From Brienomyrus brachyistius (Eukaryota; Chordata; Actinopteri; Osteoglossiformes; Mormyridae), in contig NC_064539.1 in assembly GCF_023856365.1 (NCBI RefSeq), positions 31,904,482-31,968,481 on the forward strand: a stretch of 64,000 nt of DNA, read 5' to 3'. Made by a program: the position numbers and the translations under genes. Positions 23,288 to 34,654 of this stretch are shown one piece after another. The notes beneath the pieces were generated by a model, which saw only the letters and a list, made by a program, of their open reading frames with translations, was not told the origin of the DNA and did no database searches. Positions within the stretch are counted from its first letter, which is position 1; each line of letters begins with the position of its first letter.

Positions 23288-23318
<31 letters not shown>

Positions 23319-23325
23319 CACGTGC
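23061..23325. repeat. teleost GTGGGGAC microsatellite-associated repeat, copy 1
   Basis: TTTGTATTCATCTTTGTGGG GACTCCATTAATTTC, then AACCCTACCCAGCCCTAACC, GAGTTTCCCCTTGTGGGGAC and CACATTGTAGGGACAACACA, ending in a second CA run. From memory this repeat, flanked by CA microsatellites, is widespread in fish genomes. A second copy is at 31.33-31.50 kb. Confidence 0.8.
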
Positions 23326-23394
23326 ATTGGGCGTGTCCAGCAAGGGTTTAAATCCCCACAACAACACAGCAATTTTTAACTGTGCATCCATTCT

Positions 23395-23640
23395 CTGCAT
23401 TGCAGCACCTCAGCATTGGGTCCATTTCAGTATTTCAGCATCAGGATTCATTTCAGTATCGCAGTATCAGATTACTTCAATGGTTCGGTGTCAGGTTTTC
23501 ATTTCAGTATTTCAGTGCAAGGGTTCATGTAAACATCTCAGCATCAGGGTTCATTTCAGTATTTCAGCATGAGAGTTAAGTTCTGTATCTCAGCATATAT
23601 TCAGTGTTTCAGTGTCAGAGTTTATATCAATATTTCTATT
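23395..23640. repeat. degenerate minisatellite (TTTCAGTATTTCAGCATCAGG)
   Basis: About nine diverged units of roughly 25-30 bp, based on GGTTCATTTCAGTATTTCAG CATCA. Divergence between units suggests an old array. Confidence 0.8.
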
Positions 23641-23649
23641 CCATGTCAG

Positions 23650-25195
23650 GATGGGTGAGGTTAGTGAGGGAAAAACAAAGGCCATTATATCCACAGGAGC
23701 GCCCCCCCCCAGGCCTCTGAGCTCCCAGCCCCCAAGACTCCTGCTAACGATGGGCAATAAAAAAAAGCTTTGATGAGTTCCAGACAGGCCTGGACAGACC
23801 AATCAGATCATTAGCACTGTCATTTGGCTTCCTGCGTGAGTGACTAGGAGGCACTCTCCTATCATACTAATGCTGAAGCCAAACATCACGCAAAGAGCCA
23901 CAGCTAATCAGCAAATCGATAAAGGTCTGGACCTTATAGCCCATCCCACTTTTGCTGATGTTACGGTTCCAAATCCTGAGAACAGCTTTTCTGTGGTGCC
24001 ATTCTGGGGCCGTTTTTTCTGCAGTGGAAACACACAGAACCAGTTCTGGATTGGGAAAAAGCCTGGCAACACGTTGGTGGAAATGAGGTATCAGAAATAC
24101 ACAGAGCACCTTCAGGGCCTAGGAGAGCTCTTTCAACCCCAGTGCGGGTGCTCCAGTCTGGGGTCATCCTGGGGGATCAGACAATGTACACCTTTATCTT
24201 TTGTGATAATAAGCTCACCCTCTCCTCGCTCCTTAGCCTCTGAGACGATAATAACACCGTCAGAGGCCTGCTGTGATTGTCAGCCCAAACCTGTCACACG
24301 TCCCTGTCATTAAAGGCAGCAGGGCCCTCTAATCAGGTACTACAGCCTCCCTACCCCCCACCCTCTGGCAGACCAAAACAAACAAGGGGGTGAGCGAGGA
24401 ATCACACCATCATTCATGAGCAATCAGTCTAGAGTCGGGCCTCTGTGGGGGCCTGAAGTGCGAGCAGAGGCCAATTCTAGGATTTTTTTAAGGAAAGGAG
24501 CAGAAGAGGCACCCTAATTCATACAGGCAGCTGACCTGATCATTCACCAATGAAATGTTTTGAATTGATGAGTGAGAGTGGAGGGGACACTCTGCGGGCC
24601 AATCAGCTTTCAGCTGTGGCCAGTGCTCCTGTGGCTCCGCCTCGGTATACACCCCTGTTGCAAGCAGTTCACTGTTACTAATGTTCTTCTGCACATGGGT
24701 CACAGCCAGCACCGGCAGCTGGAGTGATTCCCATCAGTCTGAAAAGCACTGTTTTGGACTGGCAGAGATACAGAAACACTGGAAAAAGCGGTAAAAAAAC
24801 TAAGTTTATAAGAGAAGTGAGGGGCCACTATACATAAGCCGCTAGCAATAAGTCATTAGCCCACGTGTCCCGTGTGTGCCATACCCTGCAGCCTATGCGT
24901 GTGTGCGTGCGTGTGCACCATCACGCTAACCATGGACCCAGCAGGAACCCCCCTGTAATTACCATAACCTTTAATGAGGAAGAAGGGAGGAGATGTGCCC
25001 AGTGAGCAGAAAACACGCCCAGAAGGACGTGTGCGGAAACAGCGACCACACATGCGCTCTGTAAATACAGAAACCAAGAGCTGGAACCTACATTACTGAA
25101 ATAGAAAGGCGTGAGAGGCAGGGAGAAAGGGATGAAGGGAGAGAATGAGGGAAGGATGAGAGAGAGAGGGAAAGAGGGCCAGAGAAGGAGGCTGG
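23650..25195. other. non-coding sequence, nothing recognised
   Basis: A 157-codon plus-strand frame at 23840-24313 was examined. It has no recognisable domain, and competing frames of 68-80 codons lie on the other strand. A purine-rich stretch lies at 25110-25190. Confidence 0.5.
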
Positions 25196-25199
25196 GAAC

Positions 25200-26538
25200 C
25201 TCACAACTCCTATAGGCTGGGTGTAGGATCTCCTCAGGCAGGCAGAGGTCCTCCATACCCTCCTCACAACTCCTATAGGCTGGCTGTGGGATCTCCTCAT
25301 GTAGGGTGAGGGCCTCCATACCCTCCTCACAGCTCCCCGTAGGTTGGCTGTGGGATCTCCTCATGTAGGCTGAGGGCCTCCATACCCTCCACACAGCTCC
25401 CCATAGGTTGGCTGTGGGATCTCCTCATGTAGGCTGAGGGCCTCCATACCCTCCTCACAGCTCCCCGTAGGTTGGCTGTGGGATCTCCTCATGTAGGGTG
25501 AGGGCCTCCATACCCTCCTCACAGCTCCCCGTAGGTTGGCTGTGGGATCTCCTCATGTAGGCTGAGGGCCTCCATACCCTCCTCATAGCTCCCCATAGGT
25601 TGGCTGTGGGATCTCCTCATGTAGGCTGAGGGCCTCCATACCCTCCTCACAGCTCCCCATAGGTTGGTTGTAGGATCTCCTCATGTAGGCTGAGGGCCTC
25701 CATACCCTCCTCACAGCTCCCCGTAGGCTGGCTGTGGGATCTCCTCATGTAGGCTGAGGGCCTCCATACCCTCCTCACAGCTCCCCGTAGGTTGGCTGTG
25801 GGATCTCCTCATGTAGGCTGAGGGCCTCCATACCCTCCTCACAGCTCCCCATAGGTTGGCTGTGGGATCTCCTCATGTAGGCTGAGGGCCTCCATACCCT
25901 CCTCACAGCTCCCCATAGGTTGGTTGTAGGATCTCCTCATGTAGGCTGAGGGCCTCCATACCCTCCTCACAGCTCCCCGTAGGCTGGCTGTGGGATCTCC
26001 TCATGTAGGCTGAGGGCCTCCATACCCTCCTCACAGCTCCCCATAGGCTGGCTGTGGGATCTCCTCATGTAGGCTGAGGGCCTCCATACCCTCCTCACAG
26101 CTCCCCATAGGTTGGTTGTAGGATCTCCTCATGTAGGCTGAGGGCCTCCATACCCTCCTCACAGCTCCCCGTAGGCTGGCTGTGGGATCTCCTCATGTAG
26201 GCTGAGGGCCTCCATACCCTCCTCACAGCTCCCCGTAGGCTGGCTGTGGGATCTCCTCATGTAGGCTGAGGGCCTCCATACCCTCCTCACAGCTCCCCGT
26301 AGGCTGGCTGTGGGATCTCCTCATGTAGGCTGAGGGCCTCCATATCCTCCTCACAGCTCCCCATAGGCTGGCTGTGGGATCTCCTCATGTAGGCTGAGGG
26401 CCTCCATACCCTCCTCACAGCTCCCCGTAGGCTGGCTGTGGGATCTCCTCATGTAGGCTGAGGGCCTCCATATCCTCCTCACAGCTCCCCGTAGGCTGGC
26501 TGTGGGATCTCCTCATGTAGGCCGAGGGCCTCCATAAT
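25200..26538. repeat. 64 bp minisatellite, about 21 units
   Basis: Units of 64 bp built from CCTCCTCACAGCTCCCCGTA, GGCTGGCTGTGGGATCTCCT and CATGTAGGCTGAGGGCCTCC ATAC. Copies differ by a few substitutions, such as CCCCATAGG versus CCCCGTAGG and GGTTGTAGG versus GGCTGTGGG. The first two units (near 25.2 kb) are the most diverged, and the array ends abruptly at the CCTCCATAATT junction. Sixty-four is not a multiple of three and the frames close. Confidence 0.97.
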
Positions 26539-26539
26539 T

Positions 26540-27255
26540 GCGGCTTTCCAGGCCAGCAAACATCCCATCACAATCTTTCAGACAAGAGACAGAGCACATA
26601 AGGTGAAGCACCAACCAAAGAAGGTTAAGGATCAGGTTAACGAGGCTAACGACCATAATGGACCCTGTGGCATCATGGGATACGATCAGCATCGTGTGTT
26701 GGGGTGATAGAGAGAGGATGCCAGACTGACAGCCTAGGCAAGTGATAAGGATATATTTTGTTGGGGGGGGCAATGACCTGCTTGATTTAATTCCCATTAA
26801 TCAAGTCCCAGCCCCCCCCCCCCCCCCCCCATCAGGCCTCTTGACGTTTTAAAGTGAATCTGCCCCTGGTGAGGGCGGGGGCTGAGTCCTGATAGGCTGG
26901 CATGCTGTCCCACTGGGGGTCGTGGGCAGACTGAAGGCCTGAACTAGGACACAGCTGTGCAGGTCTGTGGGCTAGAGCATACACTCAATATGTCAGGGGG
27001 AATTAAGCGAGTCGGCCAGGGCATTCTGGGCCTCTGCTCAGGCCCTGGGGCAGCCGATGCTCCGTTTAATCATGTGCTGGACCACACGGTGTCCTGCTGA
27101 GCCATCTTTCAGTTCCAGTCCATTTGGGAAGGGGATTAAGCCGGAGTGACCCAGAGGAGGGGGTCCCACTGTCATCGCAGATGATGCCCATCTTTGTCCA
27201 AGCTGGGGAAAAAAACGGTTACCTGGAAACCCAGTGTCTCTTAATTAATTCAATC
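26540..27255. other. non-coding sequence
   Basis: A C-run of about 21 lies at 26810-26830. No exon or RNA gene recognised. Confidence 0.5.
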
Positions 27256-27257
27256 AT

Positions 27258-27466
27258 CCATTAAATGCAGTTCTGTTACATTTAATTTATTGAGCAGATG
27301 CTTACATGTTTTTTGATAATGCAGGGTGAGAGAGTCCCTGGAACAAATAGGGATTCAGGACCATACTCAGGGACTCATGGTGACATTAGACCTTAGACCC
27401 TGGGATTCTATCCGGTGGCCTTCCGATCACAGCGCCCTGATGCACTGAGCTACACAATACCTCTCT
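27258..27466 (-). mobile_element. tRNA-derived SINE, near full length
   Basis: On the minus strand the head reads GTGTAGCTCAGTGCATCAGG with box B GGATAGAATCCCAGGG. The tail at the lower coordinates is ATGTAAGCATCTGCTCAATA AATTAAATG. Same family as the copy at 16.0 kb. Confidence 0.8.
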
Positions 27467-27508
27467 AAATCATAAATTATTTGTACATTCATTAAAACTT
27501 TTAATGTA

Positions 27509-28677
27509 CACTGAACAAAAATACAAACGCAACACTTTTGTTTTTGCTCCCATTTTTCATGAGATGGACTTAAAGATCTACAATTCATTCCAGATACACA
27601 ATATTACCATTTCTCTCAAACATTTCTCACAAATCAGTCTAAATGTGTGATAGTGAGCACTTCTGCTTTGCTGAGATAATCCATCCCACCTCACAGGTGT
27701 GCCACATCAAGATGCTGATCTGACATCATGGGTAGTGCACAGGTGTACCTTATACTGCCCACAATAAAAGGCCACCCTGGAATGTGCAGTTTTGTCTCAC
27801 AGCAAAATGCCACAGATGCCACAAGCATTGAGGGAGCGTGCAATTGGCATGCTGACAGCAGGAATGTCAACCAGATCTGTTGCTCGTGCATTGAATGTTC
27901 ATTTCTCAACCATAAGCCGTCTCCAAAGGCGTTTCAGAGAATATGGCAGTACATCCAACCGGCCTCACAACCGCAGACCACGTGTAACCACACCAGCCCA
28001 GGACCTCCACATCCAGCAGGTTCACCTCCAAGATCGTCTGAGACCAGCCACTCAGACAGATAATGCACGGCCCCATGTTGCAAGGATCTGTACACAGTTC
28101 TTGGAAGCTGAAAATGTCCCAGTTCTTGCATGGCCAGCATACTCACCGGACATGTCACCCGTTGAGCATGTTTGGGATGTGCTTGACCGGCGTATACGAC
28201 AGCGTGTACCAGTTCCCACTAATATCCAACAACTTCGCACAGCCATTGAAGAGGAGTGGACCAACATTCCACAGGCCACAATTGACAATCTGATAAACTC
28301 TATGCGAAGAAGATGTGTTGCATTGCATGAGGCAAATGGTGGTCACACCAGATACTGACCGGTTCTGAGTCCCCAGACCCCCAATAAAGCAAAAAACTGC
28401 ACATTCCAGGGTGGCCTTTTATTGTGGGCAGTATAAGGTACACCTGTGCACTACCCATGATGTCAGATCAGCATCTTGATGTGGCACACCTGTGAGGTGG
28501 GATGGATTATCTCAGCAAAGCAGAAGTGCTCACTATCACACATTTAGACTGATTTGTGAGAAATGTTTGAGAGAAATGGTAATATTGTGTATCTGGAATG
28601 AATTGTAGGTCTTTAAGTCCATCTCATGAAAAATGGGAGCAGAAACAAGAGTGTTGCGTTTATATTTTTGTTCAGTA
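27509..28677 (+). mobile_element. Tc1/mariner-like transposon with long terminal inverted repeats, internally deleted
   Basis: A 1,169 bp element flanked by TA (27507-27508 and 28678-28679). The left arm (27509-27793) and right arm (28394-28677) are inverted repeats of about 285 bp. They differ at only a few positions: within the outer 50 bp I see A/G changes in CAAACGC, in TTTTGTTTTTGC and in AGATCT. Ends are CACTGAACAAAAATACAAAC on the left and its near-complement on the right. High arm identity implies a fairly recent insertion. The interior carries a transposase reading frame lacking its middle, so the element is non-autonomous but keeps both ends needed for mobilisation in trans. Confidence 0.93.
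27807..28358 (+). pseudogene. Tc1-like transposase with in-frame internal deletion (183 aa)
   Basis: The frame is open from ATG at 27807 to the stop at 28358. Residues 1-60 include the paired-like helix-turn-helix DNA-binding region (ALRERAIGMLTAGMSTRSVA and STISRLQRRF). Residues 85-90, DNARPH, hold the second catalytic aspartate. SPDMSPVEHVWD holds the glutamate at residue 120, with exactly 34 residues between D85 and E120, the DD34E spacing of Tc1 transposases. The join at residues 80-85 (RPATQT|DNARPH) skips the part of the family that contains the first catalytic aspartate; a full protein is about 340 residues. The deletion is in frame, so a product with DNA binding but no catalysis could exist. 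The start just inside the left arm and the end just before the right arm are typical. It is likely unexpressed, though that cannot be judged from sequence. Confidence 0.9.
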
Positions 28678-28679
28678 TA

Positions 28680-28955
28680 ATTACAAGATTTCTTATATTG
28701 CAGGTGTTCACATATAAAGGTGGTTTTATGATTTTCCTTTTCAGAAACACAGCAGGTGAGTTTAATGAGCTCATACAGATGGCTGGATGTAACAGGCCTC
28801 CTAAGGCATCTTCACATCTGCATGGCATTATCTGAATCAGGGCGAAAGAGCCATCCTGTCCTGTATCACCTTGTCAGTGCGGTACAGAGCAGAAAGTCAG
28901 AAGTGAGTGACAAAAAGGGTGGAACATGCTGACTGTAAAACAAAACTGAGTGATT
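28680..28955. other. non-coding sequence
   Basis: Short AT-rich gap between two mobile elements; nothing recognised. Confidence 0.5.
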
Positions 28956-28957
28956 AA

Positions 28958-29193
28958 TTGTCATTGTTGACACACCACAGCACACAGTGCACAACAAAGA
29001 AATGTGTTCTCTGCATTTAACCCTTATCTGATAATGTGACATACAGGGGGCAGCTAATTCAGCGCCTGGGGAGCAGTGCTTGGGGGCGGCACCTTGCTCA
29101 GGGCACCTCAGTGGTGCCTTGCTGGTCAGGGATTTGAACTGGCAATCCTTTAATTACAAGTGCACTTCCCTAACCATTAAGCCACCACTGCCC
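28958..29193 (-). mobile_element. tRNA-derived SINE, second family
   Basis: On the minus strand the head GGGCAGTGGTGGCTTAATGG TTAGGGAAGT carries a box A, and CAGTTCAAATCCCTGACC a box B. Next come GGCACCACTGAGGTGCCCTG AGCAAGGTGCCG, CACTGCTCCCCAGGCGC and GGGTTAAATGCAGAGAACAC. From memory this is a very common fish SINE, distinct in body and tail from the family at 16.0 kb. Confidence 0.85.
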
Positions 29194-29384
29194 AGAAACA
29201 TCAGAGGAGGAGGGGGAACAACCAGGATGAATCTCTCAAGTGTCCCTGCCCTTCATGATCGCAGCAGCTTGGAAACATGGCTGAAATATAATGAAACAAG
29301 AGTCCGAATGGGAGGCCAGGCTTTATGACAGCAAACAGGTGCAAGGCCGAAGCATCTGAGCGGAACAAGACTGTCAGGGGTTAA

Positions 29385-29480
29385 ACTCAAGTCAAGTAGA
29401 GCTTAATTGTCATCTCAACCATGTACATTAAAGCATAGTGAGACGAAATTTAAGGAAAACATAATAAAATATCACATTCC
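29385..29480 (+). repeat. interspersed repeat fragment
   Basis: AGTAGAGCTTAATTGTCATC TCAACCATGTACATT and AGTGAGACGAAATTT resemble a teleost repeat with the phrase 'TTATTGTCATTTCAACCATATAC ... AGTGAAATGA' (from memory). Family not assigned. Confidence 0.5.
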
Positions 29481-29484
29481 TTGT

Positions 29485-29935
29485 AATTAGAAACATGGGA
29501 CCTAGAAGGAGAAAACAAAAGGAATATTACTCTGGTTTGAGCACAGAATTGTAACACAGGATCAAAATGGGAGGCGGGACATCCTGTTTCCCACAATTCC
29601 ATACTTATAACACTCTATCATGTGCCAGGATGACCTGACTGGGGAAAACAAGTGTTGTAAAGGTGGAGTCAGACATGAGGAGCCTTGGAGAACATGCATA
29701 GTCATATCCAATCTCCAGCTGACCATGGATCTGTACATTACACAGTGACAGTGACCACTAGGTTACGATGTGTGGCTGCACGTGACAGTGCATGACAGGT
29801 TGTGACTGCCCATGCCATTTCTGTGGCATAATATCACCAAGCAGCTTGTTCTGTGATGTGGAGGTCACACTGGCAGCTGGCCATCTGACTGGCATCGATT
29901 AGACCCAATTGGCCACTTCAGAGACATTCAGGCTA
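29485..29935. other. non-coding sequence, nothing recognised
   Basis: No exon or RNA gene recognised. Confidence 0.5.
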
Positions 29936-29944
29936 CACTGTGTA

Positions 29945-30310
29945 TTATGAAGAATCTAGCTGTACTGCATAAGAATGTGTCTTCATTCACTGGAATTCAG
30001 CTGAACTGCACTGGAATATAGCTGAACTGCATAGGAATACAGCTGCATGGCATTGGAATGCACTAGACTATATTATAATCCAGCTGCACTGCATAGGAAT
30101 CTAGCTGCAATTAATCCAGCTGCACTGCACTGGAATGTGTCTTCATTACATTGAAATCTAGGTGAATTACATAGGAATCCAGCTGCACTACATTGGATTG
30201 TATCTGGATTATGTAGCAACTCAACTGCAGTACACTGTAAAGGAATTCTGTTGCACAGCATTGGACTGTAGCTGTACATTGCAAAAATCCAGCTGCACGA
30301 CCTTGAGTAC
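29945..30310. repeat. degenerate minisatellite (AATCCAGCTGCACTGCATAGG)
   Basis: About 12-13 diverged units of roughly 25-32 bp with the shared phrase CAGCTGMACTRCAYWGGAAT. Strong divergence suggests an old array. Confidence 0.75.
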
Positions 30311-30319
30311 TAAGCGCTG

Positions 30320-31210
30320 GAATCTAGTGTCACAGTGTCAGAATCTGAGCTTTGCAGTGTTCAGTGTCTCTATCATTAATAGCAGCAAGGCTGGATTTCC
30401 TAGCCTACAGAAATTCCAACAGGCAAAACTAAATAAACCCCCGCCCCCCACAAAGCTCAAATAGCTAGTCACATGTGACATGTCAGCTTTGTGCAAAAAG
30501 GTCACAGGTGATTTTATCTGAAGAGACACATTTAAACACCCAGGAGCATGCAAAATACCTGCAATGTGACTGTCAGTCACTTAATAAAAGAATAAAAAGC
30601 ATCTGGCTAGAAAGATAAGAAAGACAGTTACTGTATTTTACAGCCGAATGCGGGACGGACGGTGGGGGATAAAGCAGGAGCACGTCCACACGGAAGCGTC
30701 CACTGGGGCTGAGCCCAGTCACACCTTAAATGGAGTTTAGTGCTCTGGATAAGGAGGGAGGGGAAGTGACATGCACTTCAAAGGCTGATGGTACAGCGAC
30801 GCGCCCCTCCACGGCGCCGTGACGAGGACAGGGCTGCCCCGTGGGACAGAGGACACTGAGGTGTCCTGATGAGAGGGCGATGGCACGTGTCTGTGCCCAG
30901 GGCCTTCGGATGCTCATTGATTCACAGCATGGGGCCTTATAGAGCTGAAGGGCCCAGAGGGACCTCACTGCGGGGCCCCAAACTGAGGCACTCGACCTGG
31001 ACAGTGATGATAAAAACGAGTGAAGTGTAAACTGCTGAGTTATGTGCATGAAAGCATCAGCCATGAAAGCCACCCCCCCACCCCACCCCCCGTTATGTAA
31101 AAGTCCTACTTTCCCAGCTTTATATAAAAATGACCTAGTGCATAGCAGCAGTCAGGACAAGGCCTAGGGGATTGAGAAATGACTGACCCATGAACCACGG
31201 GGGAGCTGGG
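30320..31210. other. non-coding sequence, nothing recognised
   Basis: No exon or RNA gene recognised. A C-rich run lies at 31072-31090. Confidence 0.5.
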
Positions 31211-31215
31211 AGCTG

Positions 31216-31330
31216 GCATGCGCTCTCTCTCTCTCTCTCTCGCTCTCTCTCTCTCGCTCTCTCTCTCTCGCTCTCTCTCACACACACGCACACACATGCA
31301 CACACACACACACACACACACATACAAAAA
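31216..31330. repeat. (CT)n and (CA)n compound microsatellite
   Basis: About 60 bp of CTCTCT/CGCTCT followed by about 50 bp of CACACA. Confidence 0.97.
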
Positions 31331-31505
31331 CACATTCATTACTATGGGAAAACCCTAATCCCAACAATAACAGCCTTAACCTCGATCACTCTACACAGAT
31401 TTTTATAAAATTGAGTTTTCTCATGTGGGGACTGAAAAAATGTCCCCAGGAGGTAAAATATATCTGGTTTTTATTGCATTATGGGGACATTAGTCTCTGT
31501 CAGGG
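31331..31505. repeat. teleost GTGGGGAC microsatellite-associated repeat, copy 2
   Basis: ACACATTCATTACTATGGGA, CCCTAATCCCAACAATAACA, GAGTTTTCTCATGTGGGGAC and TTATTGCATTATGGGGACAT align with the copy at 23.06 kb, and it also abuts a CA run. Confidence 0.8.
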
Positions 31506-31509
31506 GAGT

Positions 31510-32075
31510 TTCAAGCCATTGAAAAGATAAGGAGCAGAGTCAAGTTTACCTGGTGTTTGAATTAATTTTTTTTGTTAAAGTAAGACTGGCAAAGGGCTAA
31601 AATACTAACCCCAAGTGATCAGACTTAACAACGGCCATGGTCTCTGTTTTCACCTTTGGCCCATGCTACCCCAGCGTTGAGCCCCCCCATAATGGCTATG
31701 AGCTACTGAATACTACATTTTCGTGTTGCAGTGTGGATAACTGAAAACAGAGAGTTTGGAAAACGCAGACCCTAGAAGCACCCTGATTCGTCCTTGCTCA
31801 TCATCGTGGCCCTTCGCTGATTTCTAACCACAAATTTCATCCTCCCATTAACTGACTGGTCACCCTACAAAGAAGTAGCAGTACTACAACATGCTGGATA
31901 TGGTGGGTAACTTCGTCAATGCACACATGCCCAGTGTAGCCTAACATCCTTTATGTTTTCGCTTGTTTCAGTGTATATGTAAATACTTTCGTAAATGATG
32001 TAAAAATGCCTGTGTGGATGGAGATTGTTCTTGTTTGAAATCTGTTTTGTAAACTAAAACCCAGAAGTGTAGCCT
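31510..32075. other. non-coding sequence, nothing recognised
   Basis: No exon or RNA gene recognised. Confidence 0.5.
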
Positions 32076-32079
32076 GAGA

Positions 32080-32282
32080 GCTGTGTCCTCACAGAGAGCC
32101 ATATTCTCACAGAGAGCCAGGTACCTCAGAGAGAATCATGTTCTCACATAGAGCTTTCTCACAGAGATCCGTGCCCTTAAAGAGAGCCATGTCCTCACAG
32201 TCAGTTATGTCCTTACAGAGTGCTGTGTCCTGACTGAGAGCCAAACCCTCACAGAGAGCCGGTTGCCTCACAGAGAGCGACT
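32080..32282. repeat. degenerate minisatellite (TCACAGAGAGCCATGTCC)
   Basis: About nine diverged units of roughly 20-24 bp with core CTCACAGAGAGCC. Confidence 0.8.
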
Positions 32283-32289
32283 ATCATCA

Positions 32290-33290
32290 GCCCGGGAAAC
32301 AGGGAGATGTATCTACCTTGTGTTTGGCTGCTGAAAACAGCCCTGAAGATGCAGACTGACCTAAGAACAGCTCTGGAGATGCAAACTGACCCAGAGCCTC
32401 CTCTGTTCACAATAGCTCGTTTGATAAAGAAGAAACTTCTGCCACCAGGGGCCTGTGTGTTTCGCATGCATATCTAACTGCTACCTGACATACCAGCCAG
32501 AGTCTCCTTCAGCCAGTTTAAGAACCAGGCCTCACCAAGACAGTACAGTCATGTCCCAGAATCCCTTGCTGTACAAATAACCCACATTTAAATGTTCATG
32601 TGCCAGCATCTATCTGCATACTTCGAATCCTTCCGTCCCAGAATCCCTCAGTGTACAAAAAGCCTAACTTCCGAATCTCCTTGTCCAGCTCGGGGGTCCG
32701 GGGAGCGCCTGCCTCTGGGGCTCGCTTTGAAAAGGCAGTGCCCCCCCACAGGATTTACAGCTTTATCAAACAGCTACCTGATCCAAGATGGAATTATTTT
32801 GGCTGAGCAAATGTCAGCCACTGTCCAGAGCTAGACATGACACCCCCTCCCCCCTCCCAACACAAGGGTTAGCTTTTCCACCTGACTGTGTGCGGTCTCA
32901 GTGCCGGTCCAGGAAAGGGGGCTGCATGTCAGAGTGGGGGAGGGAAGGGGGTGGCTGTGCTTACAGGGGAAACATCAACTAAGAGAGTTTTTTAAAGGGA
33001 GCTCTAGTTCAACAGGTTCAGTGTGAGGTCATGTGAGGATCTCCTTCCTCCCTCCCTCTCTCTCTCTGCAACCCACAGCCCCCCCCCCCCCACCCCCCCC
33101 CCCGCCCACCCCTCTGTCAACAGCACTTCTACCTCGCATTTTCTCTCCTTTCAGTCCCGCTTAGCTTTTTTCACTTAGTCCCTCAGGTCTTTCCCAGGCT
33201 TTAGATCTCACCGATGCACGTAAAAGGACAAACAAGCTGGTTCATTTTCCAGTCAGATTCCAGTAGACAGAGAAGTGTCTGGGTGAGCTT
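32290..33290. other. non-coding sequence
   Basis: Two near-duplicate phrases (CCTGAAGATGCAGACTGACC and TCTGGAGATGCAAACTGACC) lie at 32342 and 32371. A C-run region lies at 33079-33110. No exon recognised. Confidence 0.5.
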
Positions 33291-33295
33291 TCTGA

Positions 33296-33560
33296 GGGAC
33301 AGTCTGTGCTGTAAAAGCAGGAGGGACAGAGTGTGCTGCAGAATCAGGAGGGACAGACTGTGCTGTAGAAGCAGGAAGAACAGTCTGTGCTGCAGAATTA
33401 TTAGAGACAGTCTGTGCTGTAAAAGCAGGAGGGACAGTCTATGCTGCAGAATCAAGAGGGACAGTCTATGCTGCAGAATCAGAAGGGACAGTCTGTGCTG
33501 TAAAAGCAGGAGGGAGAGTCTGTGCTGCAGAATCAGGAGGGACAGTCTGTGCTGGACTGT
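33296..33560. repeat. 30 bp minisatellite, about 9 units
   Basis: Alternating 30 bp units GGGACAGTCTGTGCTGTAAA AGCAGGA and GGGACAGTCTGTGCTGCAGA ATCAGGA, so a 60 bp pair is the higher unit in places. Because the period is a multiple of three, frames stay open on both strands. Confidence 0.93.
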
Positions 33561-33569
33561 GGCATTTTC

Positions 33570-34465
33570 TGCTCAAACTGCCAGACACCCTCAGCTTTCT
33601 ACACTTACAGAATAATGCTGTGGACCAACTCCACCCAAATGCTGAAACAGAAGCAGCTTCTCACTGGATGCTCCATTCTTGTATCTCTTGGTGAAAATGC
33701 AGCTTCAGTCTTGCTCTCAGGAGGCGTGACTGATCAGGTGACTCGTCCTGGAGGGCCCCACCCGCACGGAGCCCTGAAAGCCTGAAGCCCCGGTTAACAC
33801 TCTTCAAACTCAGTGAGTCACCGCTCTCTGTGGCCTCATATAGAAATACTAGTTCAAAGGGGGTCTGTCTGGTAAGGATATATTTTTTGTCTTGAACAAA
33901 AATGGATGGACTGCAAAACTGCCCCCTCCCCCTTCACTGCTTTGCTGTGGGGGCTGTTGTGGCTGCATGTCTGGGGAGTCTGTGAACTGTTTTATTTTCA
34001 TTAAGGGAGGGGATGATAAAAAAAGATAATGAAGCCGGGTTCCCTTTCTATCCGCGTTCTGAGAGACCTCTGGGACACACTGACTGAGTGACCACGCCTT
34101 CACACGTGTGCTACACACCCATCTATCTGTGTCTGCACTTCCTGTGAAAGGGTGCATTTGGCTTTAAATACCAGCGCTGGGTCAAAGGAAGACAGACAGT
34201 TACCCTGGGGGGGCTGTTCCCCCCAAGTCACCCTGAACTGAAATGATGATGGGAGGGGGGGTCACCAGGCAAAAAGACCACTGCATTGTCACTCCCCTAC
34301 TGGCTGGCAGGTCATTATGCACACTGCTGCTGCGTGTCTCCCCCCAGAACTCTTCGGAAGACAAAGAAAAGACTCAGGCTGTACAGTGAGAAAAGTCCAA
34401 AAGCAGAAAGCAGTCAGGACCACCTTTCCAAACAATTGAGTGTCTTCACTGGATCCTAAATGGGC
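33570..34465. other. non-coding sequence, nothing recognised
   Basis: Several G/C runs; no exon or RNA gene recognised. Confidence 0.5.
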
Positions 34466-34469
34466 CAAT

Positions 34470-34619
34470 GGGACACACACAGGACACACATGCAGGACAC
34501 GTGATCAGGTCACACACACACACACAGGACACGCACACAGGACACACACACATGACACACACACATGACACACACACAGGACACACACACAGGACACACA
34601 TGCAGGACACGTGATCAGG

Positions 34620-34654
<35 letters not shown>

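Noticed and set aside
23840..24313. 157-codon plus frame
   Set aside because: No domain, ordinary intergenic composition, and comparable frames on the opposite strand.
24921..25394. 157-codon minus frame with repeated EEIPQPAYRSCEEGME blocks
   Set aside because: Arises from the first units of the 64 bp minisatellite; the period breaks the frame further into the array.
25200..26538. CRISPR-like regular direct repeats
   Set aside because: There are no unique spacers; the full 64 bp is repeated, and the DNA is vertebrate.
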